From NCBI GenBank assembly GCA_947175225.1, contig CAMWLX010000013.1, positions 1 through 21,746 of the forward strand: a DNA stretch of 21,746 nt, in the 5' to 3' direction. Below are positions 8,430 to 15,543 of this stretch, piece by piece (positions within the stretch are counted from its first letter, which is position 1; each line of letters opens with the position of its first letter). The notes beneath the pieces are model-generated. The model had not been told where the DNA came from and searched no databases. It saw only the letters and a list, made by a program, of their open reading frames with translations. The translations under genes and the position numbers were made by a program. Source of the DNA: an uncultured Porphyromonadaceae bacterium (GTDB lineage: Bacteria > Bacteroidota > Bacteroidia > Bacteroidales > Muribaculaceae).

Positions 8430-8723
8430 TTACTTCTTTTCCTTGTTGCGTTCGAGGCGACTTTCAAGAGCTTCGAGAGCGAGGTCAAGGGCTTCCTCGA
8501 AGGAGTCGGCAGTCTTGGAAGCAAATATCGATGCTGCTCCCGGGATTATGAGTTCCACACCGGCTTCCTTATTATTGTTGGTTTCCGGCTTTACGAGTGT
8601 ATAGTTGACGTTTACGCCGCCGATGGCATCGAACCTGCGGACGAGTTTATCGATTTTCTTGTTGGTGAAAGCTTCGAGCTTGTCGCTGATGTCGAAGTGA
8701 ATTGCTTTGATCTTAACGTCCAT
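8430..8723 (-). CDS. hpf: ribosome hibernation-promoting factor HPF/RaiA (short form)
   Basis: A 97-residue protein from the ATG at 8723; a TTG two codons upstream is also in frame but the conserved start MDVKIKAIHF begins at this ATG. The sequence matches the sigma-54 modulation/HPF fold: FDISDKLEAFTNKKIDKL, then VNVNYTLVKPETNNNKEAGVELIIP and ASKTADSFEEALDLALEALESRLER. It binds the 30S subunit in stationary phase and stabilises inactive ribosomes. It lacks the C-terminal dimerisation domain of long HPF. It is probably the first gene of an operon with the aminotransferase and mltG, 49 bases upstream of the former. Confidence 0.93.
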   Translation of the reverse strand: MDVKIKAIHFDISDKLEAFTNKKIDKLVRRFDAIGGVNVNYTLVKPETNNNKEAGVELIIPGAASIFASKTADSFEEALDLALEALESRLERNKEKK

Positions 8724-8827
8724 AGTCAATGAGATTTAAAGGTGGTTTAACAATACCGGAGAGAACTCCCTCACTCCATCATCTATTATCCTCCTATATT
8801 TTTATAACACTTATTGGACTCCAAAAG

Positions 8828-8855
8828 TTGAATAGAATAACTTTTCATATCTTTA
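8828..8855 (+). promoter_or_regulatory. promoter of the lipoprotein gene
   Basis: TTG at 8828-8830 and TATCTTTA at 8848-8855 resemble the Bacteroidetes -33/-7 pair, with the last base off consensus and a 17-nt gap. The gene starts about 40 bases downstream. TTATAAC (8802-8808) and GTTATAAC (8860-8867) flank the element and could be regulator sites. Confidence 0.45.
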
Positions 8856-8896
8856 GAATGTTATAACTATGTGAGAATAACCAAAAACTACTAAAC

Positions 8897-9397
8897 ATGA
8901 AAACATTTAAAATTTTAGGCCTCTGCGGACTTGCTTTTCTCATGGCATCTTGCGGCGGCAATGCAAACAAAGAAAAAGAAGCAGAGACTGAAGTAGCCAA
9001 CGAAGCATTTTATGCCGATCAACCGGTAGAAAGCGGCCTTTATGACGCAACTTATTTTGATATCAAGGGAAAGAATAGCCGCAAGGGTTCATACGACGGA
9101 CGAATCATTTATGCTCTTAGCCCTGAGCAGTCGGCTGTATTCGTATACGAAAACGGCAACCGCACCAAAATCAAACATATCTTGATGCTCGACAAGCCTT
9201 TCCAAAAGACCGACAGCGTCTATACAGCCACCGACAAGACGGGCATACCAGTCGTAGTAGGCAATGACAGCACAAACATGTATGTCAATTATGTTGTCAG
9301 CGGCGACACTGTGACAATCACATTCAACCCGAAGGCACGCACCACTTTCACTCCTATCGAAGCATTGACCAAGATCAAGGAGGAAGCCAGCAAATAA
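8897..9397 (+). CDS. small lipoprotein of unknown function
   Basis: A 166-residue protein with a clear lipoprotein signal: basic MKTFK, hydrophobic core and the lipobox MASC with the lipidated cysteine at residue 19, followed by GGN and an acidic linker. The mature part has beta-type segments (SGLYDATYFDIKG, RIIYALSPEQSAVFVYENG, NMYVNYVVSGDTVTITF). It resembles small Bacteroidetes lipoproteins related to NlpE-type or copper-resistance barrels, but no cysteine motif supports that link, so it is left as unknown. It has its own promoter and stands alone, convergent with tatC with only 25 bases between the stops. Confidence 0.8.
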   Translation: MKTFKILGLCGLAFLMASCGGNANKEKEAETEVANEAFYADQPVESGLYDATYFDIKGKNSRKGSYDGRIIYALSPEQSAVFVYENGNRTKIKHILMLDKPFQKTDSVYTATDKTGIPVVVGNDSTNMYVNYVVSGDTVTITFNPKARTTFTPIEALTKIKEEASK

Positions 9398-9401
9398 TTC
9401 C

Positions 9402-9418
9402 TTCTTTCTCTGAAAGGA
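9402..9418. terminator. small hairpin between convergent genes
   Basis: TTCTTTC and GAAAGGA pair around the 3-nt loop TCT (one wobble). It sits in the 25-base gap between the lipoprotein and tatC stops. A short TTTT follows on the plus strand after seven bases. It may be a weak shared terminator. Confidence 0.35.
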
Positions 9419-9422
9419 AAGA

Positions 9423-10226
9423 CTATTTTGCTTTATGTGAGATTAGGATGGAGGCTTCGTAGAGAAGCCATATAGGCAGAGAGACGATCAGCAATGTGAA
9501 AGCATCTGATGTCGGCGTAATTATTGCACAGACCACCAAAATCACCAATATGGCATGACGCCTATAACGCTTTAGGAAGCTGGAATCGATGATTCCGGCT
9601 TTCGTCGCTATATAGGATAACACGGGAAGTTCACACATAATGCCCATGAAAAGGCAGAGCATTATCAGAACGCTCATGTATGACTCCAAAGAAATCAGGT
9701 TGGTCACTTCAGATGATACTTGATATGTACCGAGAAATCGGAATGTAAGTGGAAAGATGATGAAATAGCTCAATAAGACACCAACTAAAAACATTATGTA
9801 GCCACCTACCAAAAGCCTTACAGAATATTTCCTTTCATTGGCATAAAGAGCCGGGGATACAAAGCCAAAAAGTTGATGCAGTATATAAGGGGATGCCACA
9901 ATAAGGGCTACACAGAAAGCAGTCTTCATGTGTATCATAAACTGCTGGGCAAGACCGGTATTGATCAGAGCCACATCAAAAGTGTCTATTACATTGAATC
10001 CCAATTTTTCCGAAAGGAGAGAAAGCCAACGATAAAGCACAAAATCGGGGGATTTCGGAGCCAATACAATCCCGAACACCTCATCCTTTAGGATAAATGC
10101 CACTATGGTAAGGAGAAGCACTACGACGAGTACACGTATCAGCACTCCCCGCAACACGTCGAGATGGTCCCAGAATGTCTGTCCGGAACTATCTTTCAAG
10201 TTTTGTGACGATTTTTCAGTCGCCAT
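9423..10226 (-). CDS. tatC: Sec-independent protein translocase TatC
   Basis: A 267-residue multi-spanning membrane protein. The N-terminal cytoplasmic motif is FWDHLDVLRGVLIRVL, the position that reads HLxELR in E. coli and takes part in binding twin-arginine signals. About six hydrophobic segments follow, with the family features HMKTAFCVALIVASPYILHQLFGFVSPAL, GVLLSYFIIFPLTFRFL and AIITPTSDAFT. TatC forms the signal-peptide receptor of the Tat exporter for folded proteins. It starts 3 bases after tatA and lacks a tatB partner, which is normal for the two-component TatAC systems of Bacteroidetes. Confidence 0.96.
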   Translation of the reverse strand: MATEKSSQNLKDSSGQTFWDHLDVLRGVLIRVLVVVLLLTIVAFILKDEVFGIVLAPKSPDFVLYRWLSLLSEKLGFNVIDTFDVALINTGLAQQFMIHMKTAFCVALIVASPYILHQLFGFVSPALYANERKYSVRLLVGGYIMFLVGVLLSYFIIFPLTFRFLGTYQVSSEVTNLISLESYMSVLIMLCLFMGIMCELPVLSYIATKAGIIDSSFLKRYRRHAILVILVVCAIITPTSDAFTLLIVSLPIWLLYEASILISHKAK

Positions 10227-10229
10227 GTG

Positions 10230-10448
10230 TCATTTCTCGCCTTTCGCGCTCTCTTTCTTTACTTCTTCTTTGTCATCGTCGTTGAGACCGGATTCCACTT
10301 CCTTCATGCCATCTTTGAAAGAACGGACTCCTTTTCCAAGACCCTTCATGAGTTCAGGGATTTTCTTTCCTCCGAAGAAAAGAAGGACTACGAGTGCTAT
10401 CACCAATATCTCAGAAAGGCCGAGACCACCTATAAATGTTACTATCAT
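10230..10448 (-). CDS. tatA: Sec-independent translocase protein TatA/TatE
   Basis: A 72-residue protein with one N-terminal membrane helix (LSEILVIALVVLLFF), the hinge FGGKKIPEL and an amphipathic helix (MKGLGKGVRSFKDGM), followed by an acidic and then basic tail. This is the standard TatA layout. TatA molecules assemble into the pore of the twin-arginine translocase. It lies immediately upstream of tatC with a 3-base gap. Confidence 0.95.
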   Translation of the reverse strand: MIVTFIGGLGLSEILVIALVVLLFFGGKKIPELMKGLGKGVRSFKDGMKEVESGLNDDDKEEVKKESAKGEK

Positions 10449-10453
10449 TTTGT

Positions 10454-10498
10454 AAGGGCTTTAAGGGCTTTAATGGCCTTAAGGGCTTTAAAGCCTTT
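10454..10498. repeat. five tandem 9-bp units with palindromic GGCTTTAAAGCC
   Basis: Five 9-mers follow one another: AAGGGCTTT, AAGGGCTTT, AATGGCCTT, AAGGGCTTT, AAAGCCTTT. Positions 10484-10495 form a perfect 12-bp palindrome. The array fills most of the gap between tatA and the next gene on the same strand. It may fold as a terminator-like structure for the upstream gene or be a dispersed intergenic repeat. Confidence 0.8.
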
Positions 10499-10510
10499 AT
10501 TATTCAAAAT

Positions 10511-13500
10511 TTAGTCTTGAGGGATTACTTCCTGCATATAGATTGCATCGAGACTCCAAAGGGCAGCGTCGTTGGTGCTTATAGGAGTTGCCTCGTGGAT
10601 CGGAGCAGGAACTTCACTCCCTTCTATCATATTAACGGACATACGGGGTGCTTCAGTATGTTCGGCAGTGGTCAAAAGGTCGTGCCAGACTTCCGCAGCT
10701 TTTTCTTTATCTCCTTTTTTCCATGCGGAATAAGCTTGCAGACGAGCTACACGGAACTTATTGCGATTGATCTCCCGGGCTTTGCTCTTATAGAGGGTAG
10801 CGTGTTCAAGCCATGCATCTTCCCAATCTTTATCGGGGATTAGCTCCATAAGCTCATTGTTGAGTTCGAAGCCTCCCATGATAGTCATAAGATGATTGGT
10901 GGTCTGAAGCGTTGAGTCGCATTCAGAAGTGATGATGCCGGTAGCTGGGTCATAGCCAAGCGCAAGAGGGCCGGTGAAGAGACGGCTCGGAAGGGCACAT
11001 ATGCTCTTCATGCCAGCCTTTATCTTGTCGCGATAGGATGTATTTTCAGTTCTCTCCCATTCTGTCATCCAATTGCCGGCATATGCGAGCCAGTCAGGCC
11101 CGAAGCGGAGACGTGCCGGGGCCGTGCAAGGATATTTCTCGCGTGGCTGTGCAAGACGCATTGGATCTATGGTATACAATTTTTGATCTGAGTCTGTCAC
11201 ATTGCTCATCAAATCTCCAAGACGTTCGTCGGCTGTCAGATAATACATGATACGATTGAATCCGGCCTGACTTATGCGCGCTTCCTTTGCACCACAACCC
11301 CAATGACTCACATTGTGACGGCTGCCAAGTCCGGCATTCGGCCCTATATGATACACGTCTACTTCCGAAGCGTGACGGGTCATTGCGGTTGCCATCCGCC
11401 AGAGTGCAGGATCGGCGGTCCGAAGGAACTGATACCATAGCCAAAGATTGCTTCCGAGTTCAGTATTGTCCCATGCATAACCACCAACGTCGTATCTCCA
11501 AGAGTGACGTACAGGGTCGTAGGCATGCATCACGTCGCCATAGTTCCAAAATCCATACCAACGATTCTCTTCGATGGCATGTTTATAGAATTCGGCATAA
11601 TCATCGAGCCGGTCTTCGACTTCAGCACGCGCTGTAGTGCTTCGGTCAGGAAGACTCCAGATACCGAAAGCCTTGTGGCGATGAAGATAGTCGGGGGTTG
11701 GAAGAAGCACACTTTCGAGTCCGGCAGCAGCTGCGTTTGCTGCGAAGTTAGCCTTCCCTTTATAGCCCGTATCGGGACGTATTGTGATGCTCGACGTGCG
11801 CGCGATACCATATGGAGTGCTCATTCCTTCCTGAACATCCTCATAACTGGAGTTCAGGCCATGGGGACGGTCATCATAGTGCCGGAGATCCATCGGCTCT
11901 GCATCCGGATTCCAAAGCCAAGCGGTGACTGTAGCTGATGGTGTGCGTGCACCAGACACTTCAAGTCCGGAAGGATAGGACTGCCAGAAATCTTTCATTG
12001 ATATTGTCAAGCCCCCTGTCACATCGCCTACATAGACAGTGCCTTGTGCGCGATGACCCCCGAAAGTGCCGATCCAAGGGGAGTCTGGGGTAGCTTTCTT
12101 GCGTATTGTGTAACCATCGGGACCATTCTGGGAGAGACGGAAACCATCCCACTCAGCCCATTCACCAATGAGTTTTTGTCCTGCTTCATCAAATTCGGCA
12201 TAGTCGAAAACCTTCTCTCCACGCATCTGCATCTCTTGGACGGATGGAGTGAACTGGCCGGATGTCGGATTGCGCAGCACTCTCCGTCCGACAAGTGGCT
12301 GGACCGGTTCGCTCCACACACCATCGTCAGCAGTAGAGAAAGCGACATGGCGGTTGTAGCTACGTTCACGCATTGGAACGCCGAAAGCGACCCCGAGAGA
12401 TGAGATAAAATCTTTATCCTGATCTCCGTCGAAGATAAAGGAATGTGTTATTTTAATTTCGGGACTTGTTCCGAAAGCTGACAGACGGATAGTCCACGGA
12501 AGCCATTCGCGACCATCATCGGAATAGTGGACTCCTTTAAGATATACGACAGCCCGTTGAGCACCATTGCGCTCTATTCCTGAATAAAGTAGACGGCTCT
12601 TCAAGTCGGAAGATTTGACAGAGCCAACATACGGGGAGTCTTTTATCGAACCTACAAGCCGACCATCTACAGTGGTTTTTACTCCTGCTGTCACAATAGA
12701 GTCGATGATATTTTCTATTAATTGGTCGGAAGATGTAACTTTAGGGATATAGACTTTGGAGTTACCGGCTCTCACTACGATTTGCTTACCATCATCTTCA
12801 GCGAGCATTTGCTTCTTTTCTTTATTCGATGTTTTTTTGCCTTGTTGACCGATACGGACTGCGAGATTTTCTGATCCGGCAGGGATCGTACCTGAGACAG
12901 CAGCCCACTTCACAGAGCCATCGGGCCAAAAAGCCAATGGCCAACTTTCTGTTGGGATTTCCTGCGAGCCGGAAGCTATAGAAATAGGTGTAGTCTTAGA
13001 GACTGTACCTGAATCGAATGGGACACCGAAAGTCACCGGGACATCAGATTTCGGAGCTTCACCTACCCATGCAAGTGGGACATCAGTTTCTTGCAGGGGT
13101 TGACATATGTAGGAGAAATTGGTCAGGCGTGTCCGGCTGAGTGTAGTCCGGAAAGCAAACCATCCTTCAGTAAGTGGCGCAGGATCACGGAAGTCGACTA
13201 TCCTTTCTCCGTCGATGAAGTATTGAGTGCGAAGGCCGTCGTGAGTAATCTTGATATGATACCATTTGCCGGGCTTAAGCAGATGGTCGGCATCTGTGTA
13301 TTCCTTTATGATTGCAGGGCGATAAGCTTCATCATTCACTCCTCGCTCATCTCCCGTATAGCGGCGGAAACGTGTGGTTGAATTATGATTTCCTCCATAG
13401 CCAAGATAGTACAATTGCAGAGCATAGGAATTTACGAACTTGCCACCCCTTTTGTTAAGATTCTTAAAAGGATCGGGGGCGTTAGGGTCTGAAGCCATCC

Positions 13501-13801
13501 AGAAGCAGTTGAGGTCGCTAAGACGATCATCGGGACCTTCCACGACTACCTGCGCATCATATTCGATGACAGTGCGTCCGCTCATCTTGTCTTTACGCCA
13601 GACGCTAAACCCTTTTGGAGCTACGAATTCAGCGGTATCGCCTTGGAAAGTCACTTTGCAGGGACCTTCCGACTCTACCACCCAATATTTCTTAAAGTCT
13701 TTGGCATTTAGGCCGGAGACCGAATTACCGGTAGCTGCAGCTGAGAAAGCCGCAGAAATTATCGCGCAGAGAAAAAAGATCTTTAAATAAGAATGTTTCA
13801 T
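10511..13801 (-). CDS. secreted PcRGLX/YetA-like exo-rhamnogalacturonan lyase-type protein with DUF6250-like N-domain
   Basis: A 1096-residue exported protein. Residues 1-24 are a Sec-type signal peptide (FFLCAIISAAFSAAATG); no twin-arginine pair is present. Residues about 30-235 look like the DUF6250 beta-sandwich domain (WKDFKKY-type start, SALQLYYLGYGGN-type core, KPGKWYHIKITHDG, YFIDGERIVDF). From about 250 follows the RIFT-barrel start seen in PcRGLX/YetA proteins (VTFGVPFDSG, LAFWPDGSVKWAA). A central beta region and a C-terminal alpha/alpha toroid (about 700-1090; RWYGFWNYGDVMHAYD, SHWGCGAKEARISQAG) complete it. PcRGLX is a fungal exo-rhamnogalacturonan lyase, so action on pectin side-branched rhamnogalacturonan is likely, but activity in the bacterial members is not assured. 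No SusCD pair or other glycoside enzymes lie beside it. Confidence 0.82.
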   Translation of the reverse strand: MKHSYLKIFFLCAIISAAFSAAATGNSVSGLNAKDFKKYWVVESEGPCKVTFQGDTAEFVAPKGFSVWRKDKMSGRTVIEYDAQVVVEGPDDRLSDLNCFWMASDPNAPDPFKNLNKRGGKFVNSYALQLYYLGYGGNHNSTTRFRRYTGDERGVNDEAYRPAIIKEYTDADHLLKPGKWYHIKITHDGLRTQYFIDGERIVDFRDPAPLTEGWFAFRTTLSRTRLTNFSYICQPLQETDVPLAWVGEAPKSDVPVTFGVPFDSGTVSKTTPISIASGSQEIPTESWPLAFWPDGSVKWAAVSGTIPAGSENLAVRIGQQGKKTSNKEKKQMLAEDDGKQIVVRAGNSKVYIPKVTSSDQLIENIIDSIVTAGVKTTVDGRLVGSIKDSPYVGSVKSSDLKSRLLYSGIERNGAQRAVVYLKGVHYSDDGREWLPWTIRLSAFGTSPEIKITHSFIFDGDQDKDFISSLGVAFGVPMRERSYNRHVAFSTADDGVWSEPVQPLVGRRVLRNPTSGQFTPSVQEMQMRGEKVFDYAEFDEAGQKLIGEWAEWDGFRLSQNGPDGYTIRKKATPDSPWIGTFGGHRAQGTVYVGDVTGGLTISMKDFWQSYPSGLEVSGARTPSATVTAWLWNPDAEPMDLRHYDDRPHGLNSSYEDVQEGMSTPYGIARTSSITIRPDTGYKGKANFAANAAAAGLESVLLPTPDYLHRHKAFGIWSLPDRSTTARAEVEDRLDDYAEFYKHAIEENRWYGFWNYGDVMHAYDPVRHSWRYDVGGYAWDNTELGSNLWLWYQFLRTADPALWRMATAMTRHASEVDVYHIGPNAGLGSRHNVSHWGCGAKEARISQAGFNRIMYYLTADERLGDLMSNVTDSDQKLYTIDPMRLAQPREKYPCTAPARLRFGPDWLAYAGNWMTEWERTENTSYRDKIKAGMKSICALPSRLFTGPLALGYDPATGIITSECDSTLQTTNHLMTIMGGFELNNELMELIPDKDWEDAWLEHATLYKSKAREINRNKFRVARLQAYSAWKKGDKEKAAEVWHDLLTTAEHTEAPRMSVNMIEGSEVPAPIHEATPISTNDAALWSLDAIYMQEVIPQD

Positions 13802-13824
13802 GTCAGATTAGATTGTATGTTTTG

Positions 13825-13832
13825 CAAAGATA
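13825..13832 (-). promoter_or_regulatory. promoter of the PcRGLX-like gene, TATCTTTG
   Basis: The minus strand reads TATCTTTGCA, a full match to TAnnTTTG, 24 bases upstream of the ATG. CAGATT (13804-13809) and AATCTG (13840-13845) form an inverted repeat around it that could be an operator. Confidence 0.6.
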
Positions 13833-13888
13833 ATAAAAGAATCTGAAATATGAAAATTTCCATTATATTTATGAAGTTGTAGAAATAT

Positions 13889-14452
13889 TCATAAGGAATT
13901 GATGCGCCGTAGCCAGCCGGCTCGGAATTTGGCGTTGGCAGGACGCGATAGACATATGCGATTCGTATAGGCGATTCTTTCTCTTTTCAGAGTTACGAAT
14001 AATTCTGCCGGATTGCGGGCATTGACGGCATAGAGGGTTTTCGAACCCACTATGCCGTCTGATTTTACTCCGATAAGTTTCTGCGGGATTATTATTCCAT
14101 AGTTGCCACTGGTCCATACCCAATCTACGAGCAACTCGGCAACTCTTTGATTGGCTATCTGATCGGCTTGCCAACGATCCCAGAACATGGTCTTGAGGAT
14201 GTCGAGCCATTCTGAATAAGACAATTTCGAGAGTGTGGAGACTGAAGGGTGTTGTATTCCTTTGCGGTTGCAGTAATCGCGGTATGTACCGATTGTAACG
14301 CCTACCATTGTCGCCCCTCCCCTATCGCCAGAATCGCTGGCTATTCCGCGAGCTTTTGCTTTGACGAATAGTGTTTCGTTGGGAAGGGATGCATCTTGAA
14401 CTCCGGTTTCCCAAAAGATAAGGAATGGGATTAGTTTTTCGAGTTGAGCCAT
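13889..14452 (-). CDS. GH108-type N-acetylmuramidase (phage-like endolysin)
   Basis: A 187-residue protein from the ATG at 14452; a TTG at 14524 would extend it far into the upstream gene and is disfavoured. The N-terminal half has the GH108 pattern: glutamate E15 in IFWETG, the probable catalytic residue, then SDSGDRGGATMVGVTIGTY (39-57). The C-terminal part has the peptidoglycan-binding (PG_binding_3) pattern: VKSDGIVGSKTLYAVNA. Such muramidases cut the glycan backbone and usually serve as phage endolysins. No signal peptide is visible, so an exporter or holin would be needed. It overlaps the upstream lipoprotein gene by 22 bases, typical of phage lysis cassettes, but no other phage genes are seen here. 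Confidence 0.85.
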   Translation of the reverse strand: MAQLEKLIPFLIFWETGVQDASLPNETLFVKAKARGIASDSGDRGGATMVGVTIGTYRDYCNRKGIQHPSVSTLSKLSYSEWLDILKTMFWDRWQADQIANQRVAELLVDWVWTSGNYGIIIPQKLIGVKSDGIVGSKTLYAVNARNPAELFVTLKRERIAYTNRICLSRPANAKFRAGWLRRINSL

Positions 14453-14940
14453 GAGCTTTTGATGTATCGGATTGTTAAAAGGACCAGAATAGGAATTATT
14501 ATGAAAGACAAGACTTTGAGCCAAATAGAGGAAGCTACTGGAATGACAGTGTTGGCTTTTGTTGCTTTCGTCGTGGTTTTTGTAGATTTTATTTGGGATT
14601 TGGCAGCTACACTGTCGTTGAGAGTGACAGTTGTTGCTGAGTGTTTATGAGTATTTTGCCGCATTAGATGTGCAGACTTTAGGCCTTTGATCGACACTTC
14701 TCCATTGGAGTGGATTCTAATCTCTCCGGCTCCATCTTTGAATTCCAACTGGTCTTGGGCGAGAAGAGAGTCTATGTACTCATTTTTTTCTATGTTGGTG
14801 ATAGAATGTACTGTCAAGTCTGTTTGAACTTTGCAAGAGTCAGTAGCGTAATGGTCAGATACCTCTACTTTCTTATGGCTCCGGCATGCAGAAACGGCAA
14901 CTACAGTGAATAAGATAGGAATTTTCAATAGATTTTTCAT
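14431..14940 (-). CDS. lipoprotein with C-terminal membrane helix, candidate unimolecular spanin
   Basis: A 169-residue protein with a lipoprotein signal ending VSAC (lipidated C19), a ~115-residue hydrophilic middle rich in Thr, Ser and Lys, and one strongly hydrophobic helix near the C-terminus (about 140-160, LKVLSFIIIPILVLL), ending in a short basic tail. An outer-membrane anchor at one end and an inner-membrane helix at the other is the topology of unimolecular spanins such as phage T1 gp11, which disrupt the outer membrane in lysis. The next gene, overlapping it by 22 bases, is a muramidase, which fits. No sequence family was recognised; the spanin call rests on topology and context. 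It has its own TAACTTTG promoter. Confidence 0.62.
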   Translation of the reverse strand: MKNLLKIPILFTVVAVSACRSHKKVEVSDHYATDSCKVQTDLTVHSITNIEKNEYIDSLLAQDQLEFKDGAGEIRIHSNGEVSIKGLKSAHLMRQNTHKHSATTVTLNDSVAAKSQIKSTKTTTKATKANTVIPVASSIWLKVLSFIIIPILVLLTIRYIKSSWLNSKN

Positions 14941-14959
14941 AAGGGATTCTGTTTTTCTG

Positions 14960-14967
14960 CAAAGTTA
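14960..14967 (-). promoter_or_regulatory. promoter of the lysis-like pair, TAACTTTG
   Basis: The minus strand reads TAACTTTGCAG, matching TAnnTTTG, 20 bases upstream of the lipoprotein ATG. No clear -33 TTTG is present. Confidence 0.55.
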
Positions 14968-15025
14968 CAATGCAGCCTTAGCATCTCTCCCTTATCTTGA
15001 TAAATCAGGTTCTTCTCAAATTTAG

Positions 15026-15331
15026 TTAGTTGTAGCAGATTGTATAATTCTAATATATGACTCGCTAAGATGGAAGCTTATAGAATTAGCGAATAAAACG
15101 GTTGGACATTATGCAAAAATTGGCAAACCGACATTCGTTCAGTTCTATCATCTTCAGTATTTGGGACGGACACGAAAGAAATTCTATGGGTCGATGATTG
15201 AACTTATGAAAAATGCTTTCCCTATTTGAGTGGCTCGCAGCAGTATTGGGGCGGCAGCATTCGGAATAATGCTCACTGTCTCCGACACTTTCGAAGAAGG
15301 ACACAAGCTACAGTGCATCACTAACAAATAA
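15026..15331 (+). pseudogene. interrupted reading frame of unknown origin
   Basis: One plus-strand frame stays open from 15026 to an in-frame TGA at 15227 and then on to TAA at 15329. The first part reads like real protein (KLIELANKTVGHYAKIG, FYHLQYLGRTRKKFYGSM), yet it has no ATG near its start. It may be a gene remnant in a decayed stretch. TCGCTAA (15062-15068) and TTAGCGA (15086-15092) form a short inverted repeat inside it. The rest of 14968-15543 holds no gene I can support apart from the 32-bp repeats. Confidence 0.25.
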
Positions 15332-15364
15332 AGTTCGATTGTAGATTTCTCATTGCTTCCGTTT

Positions 15365-15459
15365 CAATTTCACAGAATTCCGACTTTTTTTTGGCTCAAA
15401 TTTCACAAAACTCCGACTTTTTTAGGCTCAAATTTCACAAAATTCCGACTTCTCTGCTC
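15365..15459. repeat. three tandem copies of a 32-bp unit
   Basis: Units begin at 15365, 15397 and 15429. Each contains CAAATTTCACAAAATTCCGAC with up to a few changes (written here from the third copy, one base over its core), followed by a T run and GGCT. The period is 32 bp with no spacers, so it is a short tandem array. It lies about 85 bases past the end of the DUF1703 pseudogene. Confidence 0.85.
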
Positions 15460-15543
15460 CAATACAGGCAGACTGGGCAACTACTTTAAATCCCCAATAG
15501 GATACGGCTTCGCGATTGGCGTATTGCCCATCTGAAAGATGAT

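Noticed and set aside
8430..8729. TTG at 8729 as hpf start, and similarly TTG starts at 8392 and 14524
   Set aside because: An ATG lies just downstream in each case and matches the conserved N-terminus of the family (hpf and the aminotransferase) or avoids a long overlap (muramidase).
10511..13801. The large lyase-like protein as a Tat substrate because tatA-tatC lie next to it
   Set aside because: Its signal peptide has no twin-arginine pair and looks like an ordinary Sec signal. The adjacency alone is not evidence.
15227..15229. In-frame TGA as a selenocysteine codon
   Set aside because: No selenocysteine-type hairpin was seen after it, the frame has no start codon, and no selenoprotein family was recognised. 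A degraded gene is simpler.
15365..15459. CRISPR array
   Set aside because: The 32-bp units follow one another directly with no unique spacers, and no cas genes are present.
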